Source: Bacteroidales bacterium
Lineage (GTDB): Bacteria > Bacteroidota > Bacteroidia > Bacteroidales > M50B96
NCBI GenBank assembly: GCA_021740905.1
Contig: JAIOYV010000077.1
Location: 1 to 32,597, forward strand
DNA: 32,597 nt
Reading direction: 5' to 3'
Shown here: piece by piece, positions 17,675 through 25,568 of the stretch
How positions within the stretch are numbered: the stretch's first letter is position 1
How the letters are laid out: each line of letters opens with the position of its first letter
The notes under the pieces: generated by a model
Database searches by the model: none
Seen by the model: the letters and a program-made list of their open reading frames with translations, nothing else
What the model was told of the DNA's origin: nothing
Program-made: the position numbers and the translations under genes

Positions 17675-18607
17675 CTATCTCACAACAGCAAATTTTCTCA
17701 AATAGACTTCTTTTTGGCAAATAATTCGGATAAAATAATTCCCATTTATTAGGTCTGAAATGTCAATAATTTCCTGACTCTGGTTACTATTGATTATTTT
17801 AACAATTTGACCGGTTTGGTTGTATACTTCAAGCTTATTTATTTTCATATCAAAGTCAATATTTAATTGACTGTATGCCGGATTTGGATAAATTTTCAAT
17901 GATTGAAATGCTTTAATTGGTTCGATAAAATCCGGTGTTGGATAGAAATATTGGCAGCTTGAATACCCAGGATTCTGATAAACCTGGTCATTGTCATTAT
18001 GTAAACATAATATTTCCCTTGTGATATAATTTCCAATTGTATGATCGGTAATATGTCTTAAAGGACTTGACAAACTGCCAATCCCTTCAACCCAAATTTC
18101 CTGAAAGCCTGATTCAAGATATTCGATAAAGAATTGTTTCCTATATATATTGCCGAGCAAAATACTATCCTCATCATACACATAGGCAGAAAGTTGAGGG
18201 ATTACACCATACCCATACAATGCCAAAGTATCAAATTTTTCTAAAGAAAACGAATATAGAAGAAATTCAATTTCATCCAATCCCCTGTAATAAATATCCC
18301 CGGTTGTATCGTAGCGGATAAATCCATTTAATGACCAGGTGGTAAGCAGTGTGTCGTACGATTTTTCTACTTTCTGGTACAAAAACGAATTAATGGTGCT
18401 GTCTTGTCCAATCCTGATAAAATAAGTAATACTTGTACTATCGGGGTGTTCGGGACTAAATGAGTTGTCGTGTTCCGCAATACTCCACAAATTCCCCAAA
18501 AGTGAGGCCGTGGCCTTACTTTGAATGGTTTCCATAAATGTATGGGGCTGTGCCATACCAATCAAACCTAAGATACTAAATAAAAGAAATGCTAAAATAG
18601 TTTTCAT
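17675..18607 (-). CDS. Secreted protein with T9SS sorting domain, unknown function
   Basis: The 310-residue protein has a signal peptide (MKTILAFLLFSILGLIGMAQ) and a mature part of about 215 residues that I do not recognise, with repeated strand-like Tyr/Asp-rich segments (FIRYDTTGDIYYRGLDEIEF). A complete type A T9SS domain follows (about 233-310: LKIYPNPAYSQLNIDFDMKI, then LINGNYFIRIICQKEVYLRK). It lies 31 bp downstream of the delta-60 repeat gene on the same strand and is probably co-transcribed with it. It should be secreted by the T9SS. Similar short proteins are widespread among Bacteroidota cargo, but no activity can be assigned. Confidence 0.8.
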   Translation of the reverse strand: MKTILAFLLFSILGLIGMAQPHTFMETIQSKATASLLGNLWSIAEHDNSFSPEHPDSTSITYFIRIGQDSTINSFLYQKVEKSYDTLLTTWSLNGFIRYDTTGDIYYRGLDEIEFLLYSFSLEKFDTLALYGYGVIPQLSAYVYDEDSILLGNIYRKQFFIEYLESGFQEIWVEGIGSLSSPLRHITDHTIGNYITREILCLHNDNDQVYQNPGYSSCQYFYPTPDFIEPIKAFQSLKIYPNPAYSQLNIDFDMKINKLEVYNQTGQIVKIINSNQSQEIIDISDLINGNYFIRIICQKEVYLRKFAVVR

Positions 18608-18638
18608 GTCGGTTTAATTTAATGATTAATAAATCCGT

Positions 18639-20177
18639 TTATTTTTGGATGATAAATTTCCTGCTTACAAATTGACTGTTCCCCAACTCGATCTTACAAA
18701 TATAAAGGCCGGGTTCAAGAAAGGAGGTGTCGAGCACTAAGGAATTATCCATGGGCTCTATTTCTTTCCTAAGAGTAAATACCCCCATAGAATTATAGAT
18801 TTTCAATGTATGGCTCCCTTTTGGGATTTTTAGATTTATGAAATCTTTTGCCGGATTTGGATAAAGTTGTAAAAGTTCTTCTTTTTCAACCTCTTCAACC
18901 CCAACATGGTCGTAAGGGTTTAGACGGATAATAGGCTCCACCCAATGCCCGTTGAATCGGGAAAATTGCCCTGCCACATAATATTTATCGTTCTGGGCAG
19001 GGATCATGCGATATATGCCATGATCGAAATAATAATTAATCATACCCAAACAAGAATCCATTCCTGCCCCAGTAAAAACTGTGGTGTCGAGATAACCGTT
19101 CATATCGGTCAATGCAATGCTGCCCCGGTAGTAGCCCTGGTAGTTCCAAAACCGGCCTCCAATTAATAGTTTGTTGTTTTCGGTTTTTAATACATCCAGG
19201 ACATTGTATGTGAGATCATAAATTGCAGAATCCCCGGTGAGGATCCCATTTTTACTTTGTGCATTGTTAAAATTATTGAAGGTAGGGTCAAGGTCGCCGT
19301 TGGGTAGCAAGCGTACTAAGGCCAATTGTTTTTTGTATTCTTGTTTGTCAAAAAAATTCAGGATATTGAATGCCCCACATACCAGCATCTTACCATCATC
19401 GAGTGCAAGAACCCTTACAATCAACCCTGTATGGTAATAGGTAAAAATGCTGTGAAAAGTGGTGTCGAGGGTACCATCGTTATAAATACGGGCAATCCTG
19501 TTCATGGGCACTCCATCGTAAGCTGAAAAGTTACCGGTCAAAATTATGCGCGTAGAGTCGTATCGAAAAAATTGCTTAACAGGAAAGTTAGTATTATGAT
19601 TGAAAGTTGTATCATAAATACCATCTTTCTTTATTTTAGCAAAATAGCTATTTCTTTCATCCGGAAAATCTTTATGGTAAGTTATAGCCCCCGAAACAAA
19701 TAAATCCCCATCTCCAATTATATAGGCATTTGTAATTAATGCATAATTCCAATAGGTTGCAGTACGATTGAAGTCCCATAATGTATCACGTTCAGAAGTT
19801 TCATAATTTACCCGGTAAAATGTCGAAAGACCCGGTACTTTATAAATATATGGCTTTTCAAAAAAGATACCAACACCAGAGGTAGATACTCCTTCGCTAC
19901 CAAAATTAGGATCAAATTGGCCATTTGCATCAAGTTTTATTAATTCCCCAATCATGGTGTTGTCAAAAGGATCCTGAAAAGAACCAGACAGCCTGAGAGA
20001 CCCATCCTCCATTTCATACACACAAGCAATGTAACCTGCATCGTTCTCAAAATAGAAATCGCGAAAAACGTAGTTTGGTTGGAAGGTTGTGTCTAAGGAA
20101 AAAGGTTGAGCTACTGAAATTTTTCCTTGCATAGTAAGGATCAAAGTAAGCATAACACATATAAAGATATTTTTCAT
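18639..20177 (-). CDS. Secreted delta-60 repeat protein with T9SS sorting domain
   Basis: The 512-residue protein has a signal peptide (about 1-24, ending SVAQ). The mature region contains delta-60-type repeats, recognisable from the recurring DGxLDxTF pattern: ANGQFDPNFG, NDGTLDTTFHS, PNGDLDPTFNN and MNGYLDTTVF. These presumably form a beta-propeller. The C-terminal type A T9SS domain runs from about 435 (LQLYPNPAKDFINLKIPKGS) to SRKFIIQK. No catalytic motif is visible. A terminator-like hairpin sits only 15 nt upstream of the ATG, so either a promoter lies within or just before it or the hairpin attenuates expression. The gene probably forms an operon with the next one downstream (17675-18607). 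Confidence 0.85.
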   Translation of the reverse strand: MKNIFICVMLTLILTMQGKISVAQPFSLDTTFQPNYVFRDFYFENDAGYIACVYEMEDGSLRLSGSFQDPFDNTMIGELIKLDANGQFDPNFGSEGVSTSGVGIFFEKPYIYKVPGLSTFYRVNYETSERDTLWDFNRTATYWNYALITNAYIIGDGDLFVSGAITYHKDFPDERNSYFAKIKKDGIYDTTFNHNTNFPVKQFFRYDSTRIILTGNFSAYDGVPMNRIARIYNDGTLDTTFHSIFTYYHTGLIVRVLALDDGKMLVCGAFNILNFFDKQEYKKQLALVRLLPNGDLDPTFNNFNNAQSKNGILTGDSAIYDLTYNVLDVLKTENNKLLIGGRFWNYQGYYRGSIALTDMNGYLDTTVFTGAGMDSCLGMINYYFDHGIYRMIPAQNDKYYVAGQFSRFNGHWVEPIIRLNPYDHVGVEEVEKEELLQLYPNPAKDFINLKIPKGSHTLKIYNSMGVFTLRKEIEPMDNSLVLDTSFLEPGLYICKIELGNSQFVSRKFIIQK

Positions 20178-20181
20178 AATG

Positions 20182-20216
20182 AAAAAATTAAAGCCCCTGC
20201 ATTTTAAAGCAGGGGC
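20182..20216 (-). terminator. Hairpin terminator or attenuator in the leader of the delta-60 gene
   Basis: A perfect 8-bp GC-rich stem, GCCCCTGC (20193-20200) and GCAGGGGC (20209-20216), has an 8-nt loop. On the minus strand it is followed by TTTAATTTTTT. It closes the broken beta-helix gene upstream but also ends only 15 nt from the ATG at 20177, so the U-tract doubles as the ribosome-binding region of the next gene. Confidence 0.8.
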
Positions 20217-20228
20217 ATGATTATATTT

Positions 20229-22340
20229 TTATTTATCAATGATAGTAATTTTTCCACTTTTAAGCAAACTTCCGTTGCCTTTTAGCGAATAGATATAAAT
20301 GCCTGGAATTACCTGGCGTGTATCCCAAAGCCATTTCCCTTCTACGGTGTTTATCGAATGTTTGGCAACAGCTTGGCCTTTCATATCTGTGATCTCAAGC
20401 AAAGCATCGCCATCAAGGTTTAGTATTTCCCAGCTAAATTCGGCATATATACTTGCGGGGTTGGGATTTACTTCCAGTGATGAATATGCTTTGTTAATAA
20501 TATCCTGAGGGTTAACAGGAATGCGAACCGATTTTTCTTGCGAGGTGTCATTCAGGTTGCCCGGATATTCCTCACACATTCCAAAAGCAAAACAAAGGAT
20601 GTTCCGGCATTTAATAGCCGATGGTCCCGCATTGTCTTCAGCTATTTGCTCTAAAAGATCAATCTCTGTAGAATCCAATTCGAGAATTGTACGGTTGCTG
20701 TCGTTTAATAATTGCATAAGGTCGTGATACAGATAGAAGTTGTCATATTCATCAATAGCCTGGTCATCCAAATCGAAATCAATGGGTATTTGATCGAGTA
20801 CCAAAACGGATGAATCGAACTTTGCTTCTTCTATATAGCTGTCAACAATCCCATACCGGTCAGTTATATTGTCCCTTTCAACATAATACAACCTAAGCGA
20901 ATCATTATCCGGTTCAGGTTTTAATTTCTCATTGATAATCAAAAAGTTCATATTCCTGTCCATTTTAGCTGCTGCGGCTGCCATGTCGTGCTGAAGTATG
21001 CTAAGTGGTGTTTCCATATCCCAGTTTTCCTCTATCAGGGCAATCATGTAGGGAGGCAAAGGATTGGGAATACCATTGGCGAGCAGGTCGAGAAATTCCT
21101 GACTTTGTGTAGCATCCGGATTGGCCAGGCAAATTTCGAGCAACATGGCATCGGGAAGAACATCAGAAGAGGCAGCTTCTTCGAGGGCTTCTCGCGAAAC
21201 ATAAGGAGCCATGTCCATTAAATCGTTTCTCAAATCCCAGGCCTCCTGTGGCCAGGTGCTTTGGATTTGTTGCAATATAGCCGGAGTGTTGCCATCATCA
21301 ATTAGTTGTAAATAGGAATAATATAAATTCCAGTAGGCTGTTTTCCCGATTAAAAATTTACTATATGCTGTATTGACCCCGGAGCGTTCTAGTGAAGGAT
21401 TGTAATAAATCCCATTATTTATATGGGACGGGCAATTGTTTTCGTTGTCAGCACCAAACGGCTGAACCATTGGTGAATTATGCAATGTAGGGTATTCGTC
21501 CGCATTGTTAGGATAATAATAGTAATCAATGGGGGCATCGCCACCATTAAAAATATTCCACTCGAACAGCGCAGGTGCATGAGATATGAAACGATTACCA
21601 GCAGCAAGGATATCAGTTCCCTGGCACTCGCGGATTCCAGCATTTGCATTATTCTGGCTATAAATGTCGGTGATATAAATATCACTGTATATACCATTAG
21701 AAAAATTGTTGCAAAGTAATTGCAAACCTGTTGCATAATAAGAAGTTGTATTTTCACCAACAGGATGAGAACCACAATATAAATTGTCAAATTCATTCTT
21801 GTACAACTCGTTGTTATCTTGCAGCGTTTGTAAGTTTGTATTGTTTGGCATAATCCCAACCGAAGGAAGTATCTGACTCGTGGCCCCTTCGAAATCATTT
21901 TCTTCCACCATAAATCCAGTACATTTTATCAACTTTGTACCATAGAAATTTTGGTCGTCACCTGGTAGGCCAGTTATTTCACAATCTCCGATTTCAAAAA
22001 TGTTGCGAGTGAGTACCACATTGTTCATCCCTTCAACCTGTATAGCCCGGGCATTGTTGTCGAACCAACATTGGGTAATATTGACCGTTTTTGTCGTGGA
22101 ACTAGCTTGTAGCCGTATGGCAATGTCAAAACCTTCAAAAACTGAACGGGTTAAATCGTTTTCGGGCGTGGGAATCGCGGATGGGGAGTACCATTACAAT
22201 GACCGGAAACAGTAAACCAGGCACTTAATGCATATATGGCCTGGTTGGAGTTTTCATTTACAGCATACACTTTTTGCTTTGTATATTAAGGAAGGTACAA
22301 GTGTTGAATTTGATACCTCTTACACCCCATAATCCTGCAA
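20229..22340 (-). pseudogene. 5'-truncated, frameshifted beta-helix protein with T9SS sorting domain
   Basis: A 599-codon frame runs from ATG 22028 but has no signal peptide, and beta-helix-like coding sequence continues upstream of it. The same frame is open to a stop at 22194-22196 and reads FEGFDIAIRLQASSTTKTVN just before the nominal start. A second frame upstream reads NENSNQAIYALSAWFTVSGH, and a third reads GLWGVRGIKFNTCTFLN. At least two frameshifts are therefore needed, one near 22160-22180 and one at the A5 run near 22270. No signal peptide or start is found before the terminator at 22352-22381. The 3' part has a polar alpha-helical region and ends in a good T9SS domain (NPNPASIYAEFSWEI to SGKITIIDK). 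It is probably a remnant; sequencing error could explain the shifts but not the missing 5' end. Confidence 0.75.
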
Positions 22341-22351
22341 GGCAAACCAAA

Positions 22352-22381
22352 AAAGATAACCGAACGTGGCCGGTTATCTTT
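22352..22381 (-). terminator. Rho-independent terminator (possibly bidirectional)
   Basis: An 11-bp stem, AAAGATAACCG (22352-22362) and CGGTTATCTTT (22371-22381), has an 8-nt loop. T-runs follow on both strands (TTTTTTGG on minus, TTATTTTC on plus). It lies 45 bp after the stop of the 64-residue membrane protein gene and so ends the lipoprotein operon. Confidence 0.85.
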
Positions 22382-22426
22382 ATTTTCAATTCGCAGCATT
22401 TACTAATTAAATTTCCGAAAGCATTA

Positions 22427-22621
22427 TTAATTATCCTTCCTTTTGGCTTTCCTTAATAATAAAGGTAGAAAAAGAAATGGAGAAGCTTCAAGAAATCCTC
22501 TTATTAAACATTGAATTACTGAAAGAGATTCGTTGTGGATACAAGCAATGTATGTCAAATAAAATCCAAATAATACAAAACATACAATACCTACTAAAAT
22601 CTGTGCTCTTTTCCAATTCAT
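22427..22621 (-). CDS. Small two-helix membrane protein
   Basis: The 64-residue protein has two hydrophobic segments (ILVGIVCFVLFGFYLTYIAC and ECLIRGFLEASPFLFLPLLL-like, the second reading IQCLIRGFLEASPFLFLPLL) and a basic tail (RKAKRKDN). It begins 12 bp after the lipoprotein stop codon and ends 45 bp before a terminator, so it is the second gene of a two-gene operon. Size, position and membrane location would fit an immunity or accessory protein for the lipoprotein, but no family is recognised. The coding call rests on operon position, clean start and stop, and a plausible membrane-protein composition. Confidence 0.6.
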   Translation of the reverse strand: MNWKRAQILVGIVCFVLFGFYLTYIACIHNESLSVIQCLIRGFLEASPFLFLPLLLRKAKRKDN

Positions 22622-22633
22622 ATTTAAGATAAT

Positions 22634-23461
22634 TTATTCACTGGCTAATTGAGCTACCAAATTACGACCTGATGAAATAGCGACAGCCCATCCCATTGTA
22701 GATACCATTGCACCAACTCCAACTGGACCAGCTGTAGTCAGATACCAAGTCATCAAAAGTACTCCTAATGCAGCACTTCCATCAGCATCCGCTACAAGCC
22801 CCCAATTAACCGTTTTATAATTATTCTCAGCTCTTAACGCCTGAATAAAATCATCACCATCACCTAGCCCTCCATGAGATTCAGGCATCCAAAGATAAAT
22901 AGAATTTTCCATAGTTGCTAAAAAAGTCATAGCAACATCATAATTACTACCCTCTGTATTATTATATGCAAAATCTTCCAGATCTGAAATTACAGACTGG
23001 ACAGAAGAGTAGCTGCAATCTGGATTATTTGCAAGATAGCTTTGAATACTATCGACAATTACTAATACATCATCATCTGTTAAGCTATCTACAGCATATT
23101 GATAGTGATCAAAATCAAATGTTTCGATGTAATCTAGAAGTTCCTCTTCAGTACAACCAATTTCAGCTATTCCAACTTCAAGAAACTGTTCTGTCAACTC
23201 TTCATCAAGATCCTCAGTTTCAACATCAAATACACTCATCACTGCAATTAAATATTCATTATGCCAATCAGCAATCGAATCTATCTGTTCATCTGTTAGC
23301 ATTCTTGTCGTTGAATAAAATTTCAAGACACCCTGGTCTAATGTTGTATTATCAACTAAGTCCGATTCTACCTGATCAACCATGTCCGATTCTACCTGTG
23401 TTTTATTACATGAAACAAAAACAAGTATTGTAACAAAAATTCCTAAAATAACCTTCTTCAT
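22634..23461 (-). CDS. Acidic lipoprotein with Gly/Ala-rich hydrophobic C-terminal region
   Basis: The 275-residue protein has a lipoprotein signal (MKKVILGIFVTILVFVSC, lipidated C18). After a duplicated QVESDxVD linker the middle (about 45-190) is very acidic and helical. The C-terminus (about 222-265) is a Gly/Ala-rich hydrophobic stretch (DADGSAALGVLLMTWYL, then TAGPVGVGAMVSTMGWAVAI) reminiscent of membrane-inserting regions in bacteriocin-like proteins. I do not recognise a named family. The partner gene downstream encodes a small two-helix membrane protein, and a long hairpin lies 29 nt upstream of the start. A membrane-active or contact-toxin role is a hypothesis from composition and gene pairing only. 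Confidence 0.7.
   Translation of the reverse strand: MKKVILGIFVTILVFVSCNKTQVESDMVDQVESDLVDNTTLDQGVLKFYSTTRMLTDEQIDSIADWHNEYLIAVMSVFDVETEDLDEELTEQFLEVGIAEIGCTEEELLDYIETFDFDHYQYAVDSLTDDDVLVIVDSIQSYLANNPDCSYSSVQSVISDLEDFAYNNTEGSNYDVAMTFLATMENSIYLWMPESHGGLGDGDDFIQALRAENNYKTVNWGLVADADGSAALGVLLMTWYLTTAGPVGVGAMVSTMGWAVAISSGRNLVAQLASE
23351..23398. repeat. 24-bp in-frame tandem duplication in the lipoprotein linker
   Basis: Two adjacent 24-bp units (23351-23374 and 23375-23398) differ at two bases and encode QVESDMVD and QVESDLVD right after the lipidated Cys. Copy number could vary without breaking the frame. Confidence 0.85.
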
Positions 23462-23841
23462 AATTTCTTATATTTACAATGTTTATACTTAGCCGGGGCG
23501 GGCAGTTGTAAATTGTTCGCAACGCTTTACGGTTTACTGCCTGCTCCTGGCTATTCGAGTTTGTTTAAATTTTCTCATGGGTTGTGTATGGACTATCCGC
23601 GATATTGTTCGCCAAAAAAATCGGAGTATCCTATAAGATACTGTATCATTTTTTCTTTTCATCTATGCTGTAGATTCATAAACACTTCCATAAGAATCAG
23701 TTTTCAACAGACTCTTAATTTTACTTCACTAATTCATGGTGTTGATATTGTATTGCCATCTCCTTGTTATTTCATTCTTCCCTCCTTTTTATTAGTTGTT
23801 TTTGATGTTACATTGGGGCAATCTTAATGGTATTAAATCAA
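23462..23841. other. Intergenic region between vWA gene and lipoprotein gene
   Basis: This gap of about 380 bp contains the long hairpin at 23490-23553 and a small one near 23630-23650 (AGTATC and GATACT). An open frame of 104 codons on the plus strand has non-protein-like composition and no start context, so I see no gene. The remaining 180 bp show nothing recognisable. Confidence 0.5.
23490..23553. other. Long imperfect hairpin with TTCG loop
   Basis: TAGCC pairs with GGCTA, then GGGGCGGGCAGT pairs with ACTGCCTGCTCCT with one bulge and three G-T pairs. GTAAA pairs with TTTAC, and TTG pairs with CAA around a TTCG tetraloop. This gives about 25 pairs in 64 nt. It lies 29 nt upstream of the lipoprotein start, in its 5' leader or as a DNA cruciform site. 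Confidence 0.75.
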
Positions 23842-25233
23842 TTATTCCTTCATCTTAACATAATATGGGTTGTCCTTATTTATCTCTGGCCTGCAAGGAA
23901 GATCAATAGCACACGAGAATTTTCCTTCTGGCCTTATCTCCGTAGGTATCAGAAATTGATATATTGGCCAAATATTATTTTCGACATATACAATTTGTTG
24001 GCTTTCATCAATAGCCCAGATACTCCCTTTTTCCGCAATGCAATCGTACATCGAGAAAGCTTTAATATTTTTGTTTGCTAAAAGAAATGTTAACACGAAA
24101 ATATCAATACCCTTATTATATAGATTTTTTGTAATATCACATGTGTACTTAGAACCACAGGTGTTCATCCCATCCGACATCAACAATATTGCTTTTTTAT
24201 TTTTATTCTTATTCGAGAATAATTTTTCTGAAAAAATCAAACGGTCATTCAAAGGTGTCGATCCCATAGGTTTGAACTTCGGAATTTTGTTTGAGATTGA
24301 ATCTCGCGGTGTTTTTGTTGTAGCATAAGAATATAATGGCGGGATGCTACAGTCCTCAATTGTCAACAACCCTAAATTACATGTAACAGGAAAACCTTTA
24401 GTGCCGAGCAAGTAGGTCAATATCCCTTTCATTATCTCGATTCGTGAATTGTTAAACCCAGGTTGTAGCTCCTTCATTGAACCCGATATGTCAGCCACAA
24501 GCAATATTTCGTCATAATCGAATAAAGATTCTACAATAATATCTACCCTGTCCGGCAAGTTACTATTTCGGTTTACGCTTGATCCAGCATGTTTATCCAA
24601 ACCTTCCTCCTCTAGATAGTTCTTGGGAAGGACAATTTTCCTTCCGGTTTTATTGCTTGTAGAATCCTTTAGTATGTATCTGATATAGGCTGAATTCAAC
24701 TTAGCAATATAGTTTTCTGGATTATAACTAAGCGCAAAATCAAACTGCTCTTTTGCGTTTTGCAAATCTTTCTTACTGATAATGATGAACTTCTTTCCAT
24801 CCCGTTTAGATATTCCCTGATGGAATATACACGCAACACCATAATTTGAATGCAAACAACTCATAAGGTGCGATTCTTTAAAAAAAGCCTTTTCTCCCGC
24901 TTCTAAGGCTTCTTTAAGAATTAAATATGCGCCATGAAAATCTTGCTTTTTATATTTCTTTTCAGTATTACTGATCATACGGGTTAATTCGGATGCAAGA
25001 CCCGCATTCGAACTGGTTATTTTCTGCTTAAACTCCCGGTATTCAAGACAGTTATCATTCTTGATTGCACTTTCGATATGTTTTGTTGCTTTTTTAATAT
25101 TTCCGGCGGAATACTCCTTTTTTGCACTATAGTATGCTATGCGAGCCTTTTCCTTGCTTTTTGCATTCTGGCCAAAAGAACTTATGGATGTTATTAGTAA
25201 TCCAGTTATTATTAAATAAACAAGGTATTTCAT
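23842..25233 (-). CDS. Secreted TPR/von Willebrand factor A domain protein
   Basis: The 463-residue protein has a signal peptide (MKYLVYLIITGLLITSISSF, ending GQ). Residues 25-190 are helical and TPR-like (AYYSAKKEYSAGNIKKATKH, LQNAKEQFDFALSYNPENYI). A vWA domain (about 240-400) has a full metal-binding MIDAS motif: D248-x-S250-x-S252 (VADISGSM), T326 (MGSTPLNDR) and D354 (LMSDGMNT). Such domains bind protein partners through a divalent metal. Cys pairs in the second half (NTCG...YTCD, SMYDC) suggest disulfides outside the cytoplasm. No membrane helix follows, so it is probably periplasmic. It stands alone between two structured intergenic regions. Its partner is not evident. Confidence 0.85.
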   Translation of the reverse strand: MKYLVYLIITGLLITSISSFGQNAKSKEKARIAYYSAKKEYSAGNIKKATKHIESAIKNDNCLEYREFKQKITSSNAGLASELTRMISNTEKKYKKQDFHGAYLILKEALEAGEKAFFKESHLMSCLHSNYGVACIFHQGISKRDGKKFIIISKKDLQNAKEQFDFALSYNPENYIAKLNSAYIRYILKDSTSNKTGRKIVLPKNYLEEEGLDKHAGSSVNRNSNLPDRVDIIVESLFDYDEILLVADISGSMKELQPGFNNSRIEIMKGILTYLLGTKGFPVTCNLGLLTIEDCSIPPLYSYATTKTPRDSISNKIPKFKPMGSTPLNDRLIFSEKLFSNKNKNKKAILLMSDGMNTCGSKYTCDITKNLYNKGIDIFVLTFLLANKNIKAFSMYDCIAEKGSIWAIDESQQIVYVENNIWPIYQFLIPTEIRPEGKFSCAIDLPCRPEINKDNPYYVKMKE

Positions 25234-25302
25234 GTTTGTAAGTTTTAGGTTAAACGAATCTTGAATATTTATGGAAGTCCGACAAAAACGGGATTAATGA
25301 GT

Positions 25303-25427
25303 CTTGTCTAAAAAGCCATTGGATGACTATTTTTCAATATTTCAAGGAAACGACAAGGCTATGGACCAATTAATTAGAAAGTCATCCGATGGCTAACTCC
25401 AGGTAGGTTAGTGTTTTTTAGACCAAG
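25303..25427. repeat. Two-part imperfect palindrome, 125 bp
   Basis: An inner 15-bp stem pairs AGCCATTGGATGACT (25314-25328) with AGTCATCCGATGGCT (25380-25394), with one G-T pair. The outer arms CTTGTCTAAAAA and TTTTTAGACCAAG pair with a single bulge. About 20 nt on the right arm are unpaired between the two. It could be a non-autonomous mobile element, a recombination site or a regulatory RNA. Confidence 0.75.
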
Positions 25428-25466
25428 CTCTTATTATGTAAATCAACTTTCAATTTTCTCCTGTGC

Positions 25467-25523
25467 CCCGCATTACATATAGGTATTGTGCCTGTGCTTT
25501 GTTATACAATTTCTCACTGCGGG
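25467..25523. other. Hairpin with GC-rich base (CCCGCA/TGCGGG)
   Basis: CCCGCA (25467-25472) pairs with TGCGGG (25518-25523), and inside it ATTGT pairs with ACAAT (25485-25489, 25506-25510). It follows the stop of the beta-propeller lipoprotein gene by about 45 bp but has no T-run, so it is not a typical terminator. Confidence 0.5.
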
Positions 25524-25568
25524 TTGGGATAGTCATAATCATTGGCAAGTTTTGGATAGAGCGGTAAA

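Larger units (their letters stand above)
25234..25568. other. Intergenic region with two palindromic structures
   Basis: This gap of about 335 bp lies between the beta-propeller lipoprotein and the vWA gene, both on the minus strand. It is almost filled by two inverted-repeat structures (25303-25427 and 25467-25523). No coding sequence is visible. Confidence 0.6.

Noticed and set aside
23513-23827. A 104-codon plus-strand open frame
   Set aside because: It has Cys/His/Phe-rich composition unlike a protein, no domain and no start signal, and overlaps the hairpin region.
23485-25523. Integron attC sites
   Set aside because: The folds are attC-like in shape, but no GTTRRRY/RYYYAAC core was found at their bases and the only recombinase in the window is not an IntI type.
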